64,000 nt of DNA, from contig JAPTOF010000029.1 in the NCBI GenBank assembly GCA_028554755.1, positions 1,550,001 to 1,614,000 on the forward strand. The letters run 5' to 3'. Below are positions 1-12,712 of this stretch, one piece after another. The position numbers were made by a program, and so were the translations under genes. The notes beneath the pieces were generated by a model. It did not search any database and was not told the DNA's origin. It worked only from the letters and a program-made list of their open reading frames with translations. How positions within the stretch are numbered: position 1 is the first letter of the stretch; each line of letters opens with the position of its first letter. Source of the stretch: Cordia subcordata (Eukaryota > Streptophyta > Magnoliopsida > Boraginales > Cordiaceae).

Positions 1-722
1 TAGGGGGACATACCCATGAGAGTCTTAAAAGCAGTATGGTATGCCCATGTAATAGACCAATCTCTCTTATCGGGCCTAATCTTTTTCTCCAAAATTTGCT
101 TGACCTCCCTATTGGACACCTCTACCTGTTTACTAGTTTGTAGGTGATAAAGGGTAGCGACTTTATGGGTAACTGAGTAGCTTCTTAACAAGGCCTTAAG
201 TGTCTTATGGAAAAAATGTAAACCAACATCACTACTCAAGACCCTAGGACTCCAAATCTAGAGAAAATGTTCTCTTTAATAGACTTCATGACTACCCTAT
301 AGTCATTAGTCTATGTGGGAATAGCCTTAACCCATTTAGACTCATAGTCCATGGCCACTAAAATGTATTGGTACCCAAAGAAAGGTAGAACGGACTCATG
401 AAATCAATACCCTAAACATCAAATAGCTCATAGGGAAGAATAGGGGACAATGGCATCATGTTTCTCCTAGAAATGGTCCTAGATTGTTGACATCTGATAG
501 TCCTCTTACAATATTCTTAGGCATCCCTAAAAAGATTGGGCCAAAAGAATCCACTTTGCAAGACCTTTGAGATGGTTTCCTTGCCACTAAAGTGACGTTT
601 ACAACCTCATCTTGACACATACTCAACAAGCTCTCAAACTTGTCCTCGGGCACACACAGGCAAATCACTTGATCCACACGAACCTTCGAAAGGTAAAGAT
701 CCTCCCAAAAGAAATGTCTCAC
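1..722 (-). pseudogene. Integrase remnant of Athila-like element I (cut by window edge)
   Basis: Minus-strand integrase of a Ty3/gypsy element. Positions 456-722 read as the zinc-binding N-terminal part (CVPEDKFESLLSMC and following, a degenerate form of the region also present in element L at 54694-54996). The catalytic core follows leftwards: GIDFMSPF near 400, and the end of the core around 95-130 still reads QVEVSNREVK, so the catalytic Glu is retained here. Frameshifts and stops break it into pieces. It would insert the element cDNA into host chromatin. The C-terminus lies outside the window. Family assignment rests on the GIDFMGPF-type core shared with Athila/Tat elements. Confidence 0.8.
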
Positions 723-2420
723 AGGGAAAACGCCTTGTGGAGAGATAATTGACTATATGAACAAACCACAATGTGTGATGAGAGACGGTGAACAATTGCT
801 TGTTGGGCAAGGAATCATGAAAAGGGGAAAGATCACTAAAAGACTCGTTAAATTTTCACTACTTTTCGTGTCCTAAATTTCTACGTCAAATTTTTGAAGA
901 AGCAGCATCCATCTAATCAAGCAGGGTTTAGACCGTTTCGTAGCTAACAAATAACTTAATGCCACATGATTAGCGTGGACAATCACTTTGGACCCTGGAA
1001 TGTATGACCTAACCTTGTTGAGGGAGAAGACAAAAGCCAAAAGATTTTTTTTCTGTAGTGGTATAGTTCTTTTAAGCCTTATCAAAAGTCTTGCTAGCAT
1101 AGTACACTACATGGGGCTACTTCTCTCGCCTTTAACCTAAAATAGCCCTTATCATAAAGTTGGATGCATCACATATTACCTTCAATAGGAGACTGTAGTC
1201 AGGCAGCTGGATGATCGAAAAGGAGAACAATAAAGACTTAAGCCTATCGAAAGCTCTAACATACTCATCATCAAAATCAAAAGGAACATCCTGTGTCAAG
1301 AGTTGCTTGTCGGGCAAGGAATCATGAAAAGGGGAAAGATCACTAAAAGACTCGTTAAATTTTCACTACTTTTCGTGTCCTAAATTTCTACGTCAAACTC
1401 TTGATGAAGCAGCATCCATCTAATCAAGCAGGGTTTAGACCGTTTCGTAGCTAACAAATAACTTAATGCCACATGATTAGCGTGGACAATCACTTTGGAC
1501 CCTGGAATGTATGACCTAACCTTGTTGAGGGAGAAGACAAAAGCCAAAAGATTTTTTTTCTGTAGTGGTATAGTTCTTTTAAGCCTTATCAAAAGTCTTG
1601 CTAGCATAGTACACTACATGGGGCTACTTCTCTCGCCTTTAACCTAAAATAGCCCTTATCATAAAGTTGGATGCATCACATATTACCTTCAATAGGAGAC
1701 TGTAGTCAGGCAGCTGGATGATCGAAAAGGAGAACAATAAAGACTTAAGCCTATCGAAAGCTCTAACATACTCATCATCAAAATCAAAAGGAACATCCTG
1801 TGTCAAGAGTTGCTTGTCGGGCAAGGAATCATGAAAAGGAAAGATCACTAAAAGACTCGTTAAATTTTCACTACTTTTCGTGTCCTAAATTTCTACGTCA
1901 AACTCTTGATGAAGCAGCATCCATCTAATCAAGCAGGGTTTAGACCGTTTCGTAGCTAACAAATAACTTAATGCCACATGATTAGCGTGGACAATTACTT
2001 TGGACCCTGGAATGTACAACCTAACCTTGTTGAGGGAGAAGACAAAAGCCAAAAGACTTTTTTTCTATAGTGGTATAGTTCTTTTAAGCCTTATCAAAAG
2101 TCTTGCTAGCATAGTACACTACATGGGGCTACTTCTCTCGCCTTTAACCGAAAATAGCCCTTATCATAAAGTTGGATGCATCACATATTACCTTCAACAG
2201 GAGACTGTAGTCAGGCAGCTGGATGATCGAAAAGGAGGACAATAAAGACTTAAGCCTATCGAAAGCTCTAACATACTCATCATCAAAATCAAAAGGAACA
2301 TCCTGTGTCAAGAGCCTAGACAAGGGATGCACTATATGGCTAAAATCTATAGTAAACCTATAGTAGAATCTTGCATGCCCTAGAAAAGATCTAACAACTT
2401 CTCAATCAATTCTTCCAAAT
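723..2420 (-). pseudogene. RT thumb / RNase H region of element I, tandemly multiplied
   Basis: Three successive copies read the end of reverse transcriptase (LTQDVPFDFDDEYVRAFDRL) followed by RNase H (SKVIVHANHVALSYLL, IRWMLLLQKFDVEI). The family normally has YTDH where this has HANH, so the catalytic Asp is lost. Right of unit 3 the text continues as the RT segment upstream (CPL/HPLSRLL, ARKDL) and then jumps near 2415-2440 straight into the RT N-terminal FELK segment, so the RT palm with its MDD motif is deleted. Compare the complete order in element L at 55051-56130. Confidence 0.85.
796..2314. repeat. Three-unit tandem repeat, period 507 bp, inside pol
   Basis: Units are 796-1302, 1303-1809 and 1810-2314 (the last 505 bp, short by a 2-base deletion in the GAAAAGGGGAAAG run). 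They differ at only a handful of visible bases (for example AAATTTTTGAAGAAG in unit 1 against AAACTCTTGATGAAG in unit 2; CCGAAAATAG only in unit 3). Each junction joins AGAG to TTGCTTGT, fusing the spacer after RNase H to the end of RT. Confidence 0.95.
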
Positions 2421-3624
2421 ACTCTGGAAGGGTTTGAGCTCTAAAGAGAAACTAGACTCAACCAAGGGGGACTCAACCTCAACAATATCATCATGGACAA
2501 CACTAAAATCAAGACTAGAAGGAATAAAGTCAAGTGACATATCAATCGAAGAATCCTTAGCTAAGGAGGTAGAAGCTACATGTTTTCACTTTAGGGTTTC
2601 CAAATCAAAGCTAGACAACAAATCCTCAAATTTCCTCAAAATCTCGTTATCGGTCATGGTCCTCTCTATAAAGTCCTCAACAAAAGAATCAATGACATCA
2701 ATCCTAAAGCACTTTTCTCTATCTTCTTCTCCTCCTACACTAGCCCTATTTTCCACCTCGACAACTTTCATAATAGACCATAAATTCCCAAATTTCATCT
2801 CTAACAACCCCGACCTATAATAGATAATGGCATCCATAGTAACAAGGAAGGGGAGACCTAAAAAGATAGGTGTAGAATGTCTAGAGTCATGACCTGAATC
2901 TATATCTAACACTATGAAGTCTATGGGGTACACAAACTCACCTACTTGGACAATAACATCCTTTACTACCTCTATTAGGTCTATACTCAGACCTATCAGC
3001 TAGCTGAAGAGTAACATGTGTAAGGGATAACTCACTTAGACCTAGTTGCTGAAAGATGAAGTAGGGAATAAGATTCACACTGGACCCTAAATCTAGCGGG
3101 GCATGATTAATCTGGGTTTCTCTAATCCTACAAGAAATGGTGAAAGCTCTAGGGACACTCATCTTGGGTAGAAGGCTCAAAGTACAAATACTACTCATTT
3201 TCTTCGTGTGCCTAGGAATGTTCGATGATCTACGCTTTCTTATGCAAAGGTCCTTAAAGAACTTAGAATAGGAGGGAATAGAAAGGATTGCATCTATCAA
3301 AGAAAGATTGACCATAAGATCCTTAAGATGCTCTAAGATCTTGAAAAGCCTAGTAACCTCACTTGGTGATGGCCTCTCTAAGCTGGATAGAAAGGGGACT
3401 CTAGGTGCAACACCTCTAAACTCATGGGAGTCATCAAGAGTCTCATTTCCCTCCCGATATAGGCGGTAAGCACTACTCTCTCCAAGGTCTTTAACAGGCT
3501 CAACTCTTGTAGTAGGGCCTCTTTCTATAGGGCAACAATTAGGCTCTCTAGACTCAAAAGGACTACTAGGTACAGGCACTACATATTCAACTCCAACCTT
3601 ATTATCTACTACCCTTCCACTCAT
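2421..3624 (-). pseudogene. Aspartic protease and RT N-terminus of element I
   Basis: The retroviral-type aspartic protease reads LDLGSSVNLIPYFIFQQLGL at about 3040-3100; the catalytic D-L-G-S is intact. Downstream (leftwards) come LADRSEYRP, YPIDFIVLDIDSGHDSRHST and FLGLPFLVTMDAIIYYRSG, the conserved protease C-terminal strand region, then an acidic linker leading to the FELK start of RT. The open stretches are 2938-3624 and 2586-2933, split by a frame change. Elements E (32466-33200) and K (44364-44800) carry the same segment. It would cleave the Gag-Pol polyprotein. Confidence 0.85.
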
Positions 3625-5110
3625 AAAAGTGGTGACAGCCTTAGCTTGGGCCTGGGGGGGATAAGTAGTGTCAATGGAGAAATAGGACTGGACTCTAGGT
3701 TCACCTTTGGTTGGGAAAGAAACTTTCTATGGTCTTTAGTGATCATCTGGGTGGCTAACTACCCTAACTATGCCTCTGTCCTAGCCATCTATTGCATATA
3801 GCTAGCTAGCTCTTGCCTATTAATTACTACTGATTAGCTAATGCTTGCTACTGAATCAATTTCATCATATCATTGCTAAGGGACTTGCTACTAGATGGAG
3901 CGATGAGTGCCCGTGGTTGGGAAGCACTAAGAAACCTAGGTTGATTAACATTGTAAAACCTTAAAGGGTTAGTAGGACGAAGTCACTATTGGAGTGGGGC
4001 CTGGGGCTGGGAATAAGACTTATTCTGACCTTGTCTTTAAGAGAACTTAAGGTTGCTTCTCCAACCCAGATTATACGTGTTCGAGTACGAATTGTACTCA
4101 CGTGAATAACCCTATGTAGCACAAACTTAATCCTGTATGAAATCGGGAAATTAGGATGCCAAGGGACAAGCTATGGTCTCGTGAGATGACTCAGAACACA
4201 ATGCACACACTTTAACTACTGATGAGCTAGAGTACAAACCTACAGAACTAGTCCTATGACCTTGGGAGAAAAGAGTCAAAGAGATAAACTGATATAGCTT
4301 ATTCATGAGGGCCTCTACCTTAGTGGGAAATCGAAAGAAACTCCAACCTTATGGACACCTCTTCTCTTTGCTCCTAGACTCGACCTATCCATAGCCAAAT
4401 TTGGAAAGAGTTATTGGCCAAGAAATCCATTTTCTCCCACGCCTCACTCATCTTCATATTATAAAATCCACCATCGAAGGTGGCATTGACCATTATCCTA
4501 TTTTGTTCTTTCAAACCTCGAAAGAAATATTGGAGCAGATCAAGATTACCATACCCACGGTGAGCACACTATCTAAAGCATGCCAGGCAAAAGTCATAAT
4601 AGAAGTCCTACGTTTGGTTGCCTTGGCCATGGGAAAGAATTTTTGGAAGAACCTAGATCGAAGCTCATCCCATGATGTGATACAACTACTAGGCAAAGAA
4701 TGAAACTAATACTTAGCCTTATCCTTAAAGGAGAAAAGGAACAACCTAAGATGGATGACCTCTTGAGACACATTGAGGACCTAGAAGGTGGAACTCATTT
4801 CTATGAAATTGGTAATGTGGTCCAAGGGACTTTCATTGCTTCTCTATAAAACAGAAGGAAACATGGCTAACATGCTAGGCTTATTCTTGAAATTCACCTC
4901 TCCCAAACTCAGAACATGAATAGCTAAATTAGGCTCAAAGGCATTAGGGAGAAAGAATTGCCTAAGCATGGGCTCATCATCTATGGGTGTGTCTGGCCTA
5001 AGAAGCTCTTGTCTAAAATGATCTTGTTGATGCCCATGGTGATCATAAGGTGGAATGGGATTCATAAGGGAAATGGGAGGTGGAATATGAGGATTATTTG
5101 GGTCGGCTAT
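3625..5110 (-). pseudogene. gag of Athila-like element I
   Basis: The N-terminus reads xADPNNPHIPPP; the expected ATG (present at 41812 in E and 48654 in K) is ATA at 5110-5108. The capsid-like retrotransposon gag domain follows (SNESPLDHITNFIEMSS; LPSSCITSWDELRSRF; FQKFFPMAKATK) at about 4850-4510. A deletion around 4570 removes the FERFNDLLRQC segment seen in K. A CCHC knuckle CALCSESSHETIAC (C-x2-C-x4-H-x4-C) sits near 4155-4200, and the typical YNSYSNTYN...GW segment near 4060-4100. Stops and frameshifts are spread through it. Gag would package the RNA and its primer. Confidence 0.85.
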
Positions 5111-5456
5111 CTCCTAACAAAAATCTCCTAAATTCATAATGTGTTGTACAATCCTATTGGGTTCAAGATTAAATGGAATTAAGGAATTCTTAAGGGATCT
5201 CCTACCAAGCGTGGAACACTATCCTAAATCCTGCCACTTTAATCCCCAAAACTTCAATAATATCCTAAAACTACAGCAACAAAGCCATAAACCTACAAGG
5301 ACTACTAAAAGCAAAAGGAAAAGGCAAAATAAGAAAGTCAAACAAATAAGCTATGCTAAGGATCGAAAATAAACACAAAAAGATCAAAGAAACTAAACAT
5401 AAAGCAAGATAAACAACTACTAAAACATATAAGCAAATAACACAAACCACCATGCC

Positions 5457-5474
5457 TTCTTCGCAATGGTGCCA
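5457..5474 (-). other. Degenerate tRNA-Asp primer-binding site, element I
   Basis: The complement of TTCTTCGCAATGGTGCCA matches the plant tRNA-Asp 3' end complement (TGGCGCCGTTGCCGGGGA) at about 12 of 18 positions. It lies 6 bp inside the LTR end, the same spacing as in the other elements of the window. Confidence 0.75.
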
Positions 5475-5480
5475 AGAACT

Positions 5481-7274
5481 TGATATGTCTCTAGAGGTGC
5501 AAGCCCAAAAGATCCGTAAGTGCATAAATCAATGCAATATAATACGTGCAAGTGCGGGTGTCAAACCACAAGGAGGCTATTTTGTGGAAGAAATCCTATG
5601 CATGTGTGATCTAGAAGGTGCCAAAAAGAAAACCTAGCTTAAGCATATATTTGGTATTTTTGGATATAATAGGAACTCAAGGGAAAGAAAAGAGGAACTA
5701 CACTGTGGGAATTGTTAATAGGAAATGGTGAAACAAACTAAACTAAAAGGGAATTAACAATTGGAAAAGGTTCAGGTGATTCTAGACTCTTATGCTATGG
5801 GATTAAGGGGAATGGGTTATCTACAGGATGCTTTTCACTAGGTCACTATCCAGTATTCTAATTCATCCCTAGGACTCTATACTAGTCCATCCCTAGTTGT
5901 GCACTGTTAGAGCTATGGTATGGTCTTTATGACCTAGGGCTATAGGAGGTACTAGAAAGCTACCTTGGTGTCCTAGAACAATTCTACCTTAGCTTCTAAA
6001 CCATTCGCTGGATTTAAAGCCTACACATAGGGTTACTAAGATTGACTAAACCCACCTGGACTCCTATTAGCTTAATTAAAAGCTAAAAAGGACTCGATCT
6101 AGACTAGTCATAACTTGTGCATAGTTGTTCGAGGGTCACTATAGTGGGTTCTTGACTTATATGTGCAATACTACATGTGCTAGCCTATGGTGTTGTGACT
6201 ATGTGAACCTATTCACTATTAAAACATCGTTATGCTAGATTTACACCATTATTAGCAATTAGGTACCAACATGTAGGCAATATTGGAGTTATATTGACTA
6301 TAAATCATGCTTATACTCACATAGACATGTATATTAGATGGATTAGAGGTGTTTTATAGCAAACAAACTACAATTTATACACATCTTACTCATGTGGGCA
6401 CTTAATCAAGGATACATACATGTATTGAAAAAAAGCCATAATCATGAAGAACAAAGTACATATATATATAAGCCATGAAAGTCCCATAACACAGAAGTGT
6501 TAAATCAACCCATTACACAAGCTAATTCACCTTAATCGAATCTAGTCAAGCATAAATAAAAAGAGGATGAAAGAGTAATGTCGAAACTCCCCTTCCATCC
6601 TAGCTATTTTTGTATAATCTTGAGCAATAACAATCTCTAAATGTTGTTGGAAACCTTAAATGTGCTTAGATCCCAAGGGGTAAGTGCGTGAGAGTGTGTG
6701 CTTGAGGTTGGTGAAGTAGGGTTTTATGTGTGTTAAATGGATGTGTGAAGTCAGTGTGAAAATAGGTTGATCTTTCCCTTAAAAATTGTTGAAAATTGCT
6801 TAAATAGAGTTGTCAACGCTTAAGGCTAGGGGCTTGGCCTTGGGCTAGGTCGAATGGCCCAAAATAGAACCATTTCTAACTTGGTCAGTGTGCTTGGCCG
6901 GTCGATAAACCTAGTCAGTCTTCTCTCAAATTTTGCACTTCGTGATCCTATTTCACCTCAGTAGGTCTTTTCTTGGCTCGGCTGTTTCCTAATGCACCTT
7001 CCAAACTTTCTTCACGTCCTAAGCATCTTTAACATGGCTCATCCACCAAATCATCATCAATTCAAATCCTAAGCTTTGCCCTAAACTTCACCTTACACGA
7101 GAAACAAGTGCATGTTAGTTTAGCATTTGTGTTCTAAACTCTCCTATGGACATTTGTGGCCTACTATGCACAAGTATGGTATAAATGCAACACTAGCACA
7201 CCTAATGAATCTCAAGAATACCTCAAACAAGTATAGAAATGCTAAATGAACACACTCAAAAACATAACACGTCA
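5481..7274 (-). mobile_element. 5' LTR of element I (LTR subfamily B)
   Basis: LTR of 1,794 bp, TGATATG...CACGTCA, flanked on its inner side by the PBS. The inner (U5) end carries the GCAAGTGCACGG / AACCACAAGGAGGC block common to all LTRs here. Two copies of a stem-loop of TTGGCTGGATTTAAAGCCAA type are present in decayed form at 5995-6080. A minus-strand TATA-like CTATTTAAG lies at about 6799-6808, with degenerate GGTCGACC-type repeats upstream of it (6830-6960). Confidence 0.9.
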
Positions 7275-7900
7275 AGCACAAATCTAGACCAATAGGATTG
7301 TTGAACATCGAATCATGGCAGTCGTGGTGTTCAATATTGACATAAGACTTCCTATGATCACAAATGTCATCTAATCCTACTGTTATGGACCAAACATACA
7401 GTAACATAGCAAGAAACCAATACTAATTTATGACCAAATGTGCTATTTCTTTGTCAACGTTCCACATGATTTCTCCAAGATTGTTATTCAAAAGGCCAGA
7501 GAAATCCATTATTCTTATCCTCACAAAATTGCATTCAACATGCTAGAGAAAAAAACACATTTCCTCATAAAGCGATGATCAAATAGGCCACAAGAAAAAT
7601 TATTGTTAACCTCACAAAAATACAATCAACAGTCCAGAGGAAAGAATACATATCTACAACCAAAATGGTGTCCATATGAGATATTAAACTCAAAAAGGGA
7701 TCTTATCGCAATGGACACCAAACATAAGATCCTTAACAAAACATGAACATGTGTAATCACAATATATTAATCATGTTGTGAAACATAAACCAACATGCTA
7801 TTGTATGAATGTACCAATATGCAAAACAAAACATAAAATAATGGGAACATTCAAAATGCATGATAATATAATCTTCAACTAGACAATACATCAAAAGATT
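7275..7900 (-). other. 3' end of decayed copia element G, no gene
   Basis: No ORF of substance. This stretch follows the degenerate RNase H of copia G and precedes the outer end of the element I LTR, so it is most likely the 3' untranslated part or 3' LTR of copia G. I could not define LTR ends. Two similar segments (CAGAGAAATCCATTATTCTTATCCTCACAAAAT at 7500 and AGAAAAATTATTGTTAACCTCACAAAAAT at 7590) suggest an old internal duplication; each is given here only as a location guide. Confidence 0.4.
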
Positions 7901-9200
7901 GTAAAATTACTCACATTCCCAACACGTTCCATAAAGATTATATGACTAAGGCTTATAGTCAAGGAGTTAGCTAACATGTCATCATTAGCAACTCGTTCTA
8001 TATGAATGCCACCATTTTTAACAAAATCTCTGACTACAAAGAATTTGATATCTATAAGTTTGTAAGCTTCAATGCTCTTATTATTCTTTGAGAATAGAAT
8101 AACAACTCTATTAACACAATAGATCCCTATTAGGTCTAGTAATAGAATTTATAATTTGCAAATCACTTATCTTGTTCTTAAGCCACACAGCATGAGATGA
8201 GGCTTCATAACAAGCCACAGACTCTACCTGCATAGTTGAAGAGGCAGTAAGTTGTTATTAGCACTCTTCCAAGATATATCCCTTTCAGATAACATAAAGA
8301 TATACCTAAAACTTGATCTTCAATTATTAAAAAATCAGCATAGTTAGAGTTAAAGTACTAGTAAACAAGCATATAGTTTTTGGTCTTTTGTAAGTATTCT
8401 ATTACCTTCTTAACAAAAACACAAAAGTCTCTTTTGGACTTATTTGGTTTGGCCAAAAACTCCTACTGCAAATACGATATCAGGTCTAATGTGCACTTAA
8501 GCATACACCAAGCTCTAAAAAACACTAGCATAAGGCATATCCTTTATATAATTCCTCTTTATATCATTTTAAGACATTTCTTTAAGTCAAGTTGATCATA
8601 TTTTACAATAGGGGCATTACAAGACTTACAATTCTCTATATTAAACTGTTTGAGAACTCAATCAATGTAAACCTTTAGTGAAAGACCCAAAGTTTCATAA
8701 GACCTATCTCAACAAATCTGGATATTAACAGAAAAAGAAGTTTCTCCAAGATCTTTCACATTGAAAGCCTTAGATAAATATTACTTGGTCTTGTGGACCA
8801 TACCCACATCATTTCTAGCTAGAAGAATATCATCCCTGTACAATATTAGAAAGATTAATTCAATCCCACTAATCTTAGGGTATATACACTAATTAACTTT
8901 ATTTTCCTCAAAAAACATAGAAGTCACATTTTCATCAAATTTCAATTACCATTTCCTTTAGGCTTGTTTCAAACTATAAATGGATTTTGTAAGTCTTCAA
9001 GCTATGTTTTTCTCACCAGCAAAAGTGTACCCTTAAGCTATTTCATTTAGAACAATTGATAGAGATTTCTATTGAGAAAAACAATTTTCACATCCATTTC
9101 ATAAAACTTAATATCATAATGTGCTAGAAAAAACCATTAATAGATGGACAGAGTCATGTTGATTATCTTGGACAAGAAAATGTGAAGATCTCAGACCTTG
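7901..9200 (-). pseudogene. RT-RNase H of degenerate copia element G
   Basis: Many stops, but the order of motifs is unmistakable on the minus strand. RT is near 8800-8860 (YRDDILLARNDVG in place of YVDDILLA; VKDLGE), continues through LKVYIDRVLKQFN and MPYAS, and ends in the RNase H C-terminal region near 7930-8080 (IDIKFFVVRDFVKNGGIHIE, then ML-A-SLT, family norm HIDIKYxFVRDxV...MLADPLTKG). This is the left half of one copia element. Its integrase lies at 19313-20225, and element A1 sits between them inside a GTAAC target duplication. Lineage within copia is not resolved. Confidence 0.75.
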
Positions 9201-9622
9201 GCAATCCTCCTGATCGGCCATGTACTCTTGATACTCGATACTTTCTTTGATCATTTTATCTTGTTTGGATTATGTAATTCTTTCCAGTACAATGCACTAT
9301 CTTTTTGTGCTTTTTATTTTCATTGGATGCCCCTCATTCCTTGGTTTGTAGGCTTATGTTTAGTAGAAAAATGGGCTTCACTAGTTTTACCTTTTTACAA
9401 TTAGTAAAATTTCTCACTTAATCTGGAAAAAAGAAAAAATCCTTAATAGCTTCACAAAAGCAATTAGATCAACTACAATTCCAGGATCATAATCTCTATT
9501 ACCAAAATAAATAAGAAACATTATAGATGATAGGTCTTCTAACTCTAATTGATCTCCCCAAATATTACTCATCAATAGTCCTATCTGGTTGTCAACTCTC
9601 AACCTATGGATTCTAATAAGTT
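9201..9622 (-). other. Degenerate interior of copia G between integrase and RT
   Basis: No convincing ORF. By position it should hold the integrase C-terminus to RT N-terminus of copia G. It ends in GTAAC (9623-9627), the left target duplication of A1. Confidence 0.4.
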
Positions 9623-9627
9623 GTAAC

Positions 9628-11693
9628 TGATTCACTATCTCCCAGCACAAGCCTAAATAGCCCGCAAGTGCACGGGTCGTGTTTAGTACAGTGTGCGCGA
9701 GTGCAGGGCTGAATCCATAGGGAGGCCTAACGTGTATACTGTTCTAAGCTATATGCATTCTAAAAGCTACGTGTTGGGTCTGTAAACTATGATGTTTTGG
9801 GGATTTTTGGTTTAAAGGGAGTTCAAAAAGGGATAAACCTAATATAAAGGTGAGGAAATAAAAGATATGAGCGTCTGTGATATGGGAGTCAAGTGATCTA
9901 AGGGGATTCAAAGTCAAAAATTGGGGACTAAGGTGATTACGTCTTATTTATGGTGATTACTACGTCTTTCTAGGGTTACTTGATGAATTATACTGAGTGC
10001 TCTAATCTAGACCTATAATTAGCCTCTTAATTGTACCCTAAGCCTCAATATGGGTCCATCCCTGGCGATGCCTAGCAGTACGAAGTGGTCTTTATGACTT
10101 AAGAATTAGGGATATCTAATATGGTTCTAGGTGAGTGTAGATCGATCTAACCCTAGCACTTAGACTTCTAATTAGTTCCCCAATCTAACCCTAGGACCCG
10201 GTGCGAGTCAGTCACTAAGCTTCACCCCACTTAGAGCTATGGCATGATCCTTATGAACTTAGGGTATTAGGATGGACAAACTAGCCTTTCTAAGTTAACC
10301 AAGGTCATCTAAACCTATTCAGGATCTTATTGGCAGGATTTAAAGCCAAAGGGGACTCAACCTAGGCTAGTTACAAGTTGTGTACCATCGATTGCATCAC
10401 AATAGCAGGTATTAATGTTCAAGTGCAAAGCAAACACATGTAGGGCATGGCATTTGAGAATACTCTAGAATATTCTACTACTAAACACATAGACGTGCTT
10501 ATATTACACCAATTTAAGCTATAGCACCTGAAATGTATGCAATAGAAGCTATTTATTCTATTAAGTACACAAACACATACATAGACATGTATATAACCAT
10601 ACCCGCTTCATGTAATCATCACACAAACAATAGACACGCTAGCATAATGATTTAGAAATGGTTAATAGCATAATAGACTTCAATATAATTATGCTACATC
10701 ATTGAGGCATTTCGACAAATACATAGACATGTATGTAAAATAAAATAGCCTTTGAAACCCTAAGCATAAAGCATATATACATAAATCCATCTAGTTTCCA
10801 TTAATAAAAAGTAGTAGTCAATCCATAAATACAAGAATAATCACCCTACATAGCTCTAATCATACTTATTTAGACTTAGGATAAAAGAGAGATACCCTTC
10901 TACCTACAGCCAAACTTTTGATTTCAAGTGTTAAATGTGTTTAGAAGTGAGTGTGTGAGGTGATTTTTAGTGGATTTTGGGTTTAGGGAAATGGGTGTTT
11001 GATTTGGGTGTTGTTTCTCTTCAAAAGTAGCTGAAAAGTGGCTTAAATAGAGCTGTTAATGTGTCCAATCAGTGGCCCAGCCAATCGTCCGGCTTTGGGG
11101 CTAAGTCATTGGGCCAAAATTGGCCCAAATTCTGATCCGACCGGCCTTGACAAAAGTTTAACTAATCTAGGTAGTAAAATGTTCATATCTTACTCGTTTT
11201 GGCTCCGATTTGCACACCGTTTTCTCCAATGGCTTTGTATCGCTATGGGGAACACCCTAAAACATGTCTAAAATTTGTCAATTTCCCTTTTGGTTGCAAG
11301 CTCGGAATTTTGCTCCCATTACACTCGGTTTCACCTTAGTTGCTCCTTTCTTCGCCCGACCACTTTTGAATGCACTTTTCTTCATTCCTTTATGTCCAAA
11401 ACAAGCTTTGCTTTGTTCCACAATCCAAGAACCCTCAATTAAGCTCCAATTATCTTCCCAAATCACACCATAAACAAGCAACAAATGCACATTAGTGTAG
11501 CATTTAAGTCCTAACTTCAACTATGAACATGTAAACCCTAATAGCATTTAAGTCCTAACTTCAACTATGAACATGTAAACCCTAATATGCACAAGAATGA
11601 CCTAAATGCTATACAAATACACCAAATGAAGCAGAAAGCACCTCAACACAAGTATAAACATGCAATACATAAACACACAAAGAAAACACATCG
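9628..11693 (-). repeat. 3' LTR of A1 (LTR subfamily A)
   Basis: TGATTCACTATC...CACATCG, 2,066 bp; the last base has changed from the expected CA. The minus-strand TATA-like CTATTTAAGC is at 11041-11050. Compared with the 5' LTR of the same element it lacks about 60 bp near 10900 and part of the GTCGAC cluster near 11115. It carries a private 44-bp tandem duplication (11498-11585). Confidence 0.92.
11498..11585. repeat. 44-bp exact tandem duplication in the A1 3' LTR
   Basis: Copies 11498-11541 and 11542-11585 begin TAGCATTTAAGTCC and are identical. The 5' LTR of A1 has a single copy near 19158, so the duplication arose after insertion. Confidence 0.95.
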
Positions 11694-11733
11694 ACAACCC
11701 CAAACCTTTTCCTTGCTTGTCCTCAAGCAAGCC
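11694..11733 (-). other. Outer polypurine tract with 8-bp hairpin, A1
   Basis: Directly inside the 3' LTR. On the minus strand a perfect stem CTTGCTTG-AGGA-CAAGCAAG is followed by GGAAAAGGTTTGGGGTTG and then the LTR. The G-rich tract would prime plus-strand synthesis. The same hairpin plus tract is found at 24863 (A2) and 37561 (D). Confidence 0.8.
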
Positions 11734-12712
11734 CAAACCTAAGTTTACCCCTAAAGTCGATACACAAGGTTGCCTAAGGAATTGACTCACTGTCATGGTT
11801 AGCCTAAGAAGCATGAAGGGGGCATTCCTATTGTGAAGAGATCATAAAGTCTCTTCAAATCTTCCCTCTACTCATAAAAGGCCTCAAACCTTGTGGGAAG
11901 TTGCCCGAGTAGCCAAGCCATCACAAGCCTAGGATTTTAACCCACGCACGCACTCGGGATGTTGAGATTTCATGCCCTTTCAACTAACATGGCCTCTCCA
12001 ACATGCATAAAGCCTCAAAATCAAGAAGAGAAAGAATATACAAACACAATGGCTTATAACAAGCCTTATTCACATATCTACATAGAAGATAACTTGTGCT
12101 AAGTTGACATTGTGTCACTTATGCACTTATTCACAAAACTTTTTTGTGCCATTGGCTTTCTCTTTTTCAAATTTTTTTTTATACTTTTGCACCATTTGGC
12201 CTTTTTAATTTTTTTTTTTTGGATTTTTCATGCTTTGCATTCTATTCAAACAAAAAGGAAAGAAAAAGAAAGGCTTTGGCACATCAAAAAGAATCATTCA
12301 AGAAAGGGCACACATATCAACAACCCTTTTTCAACACTCTTTCCTACCAAGCTATGGGTTGGCTACAAGGGTCATTTTTAAAGGTCCTCACTCCCCACAA
12401 ATTCAAGGGCATCCCCTTCAAGACCCAATTTTTAGTCCACTCTATTCACTTCCTACAATACAACTCATATGCACCAATCAATTAATTCAATCACAAAAGC
12501 CAACTCTCCAATCAACCAAGCGAAAAACGACTCTACGTGTATCAAAATCAAAAACTTTTAACCATTTTAAGCACAAAATGCAGAGCTACCCTAATCAAAG
12601 CATAAAACAATAAGACCAAAACTCTCACAAAATCAAAAAAATTTCACCATTTTAAGTACAAAATGCACATCTACCCTAATCAAAGCATAAAACAATAAAA
12701 CCAAACTCCCAT

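Noticed and set aside
456..722. Possible endogenous pararetrovirus or envelope gene
   Set aside because: All RT, integrase and gag motifs fit Ty3/gypsy (Athila-like) and Ty1/copia; no movement protein, coat protein or envelope motifs seen.
796..2314. Triplicated segment as a satellite array or CRISPR-like repeat
   Set aside because: Only three 507-bp units of pol sequence with no spacers.
7144..7407. 87-codon minus ORF spanning the end of LTR-B
   Set aside because: It crosses the LTR boundary at 7274 and has no motif; by-product of AT-rich sequence.
12112..12613. Overlapping plus-strand ORFs with similar counterparts at 25254-25451, 37924-38368 and 52750-53203
   Set aside because: They lie in the shared 3' module, antisense to the elements. 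The similarity follows from the homologous DNA, the frames shift between copies, and the hydrophobic start is just the T-rich block.
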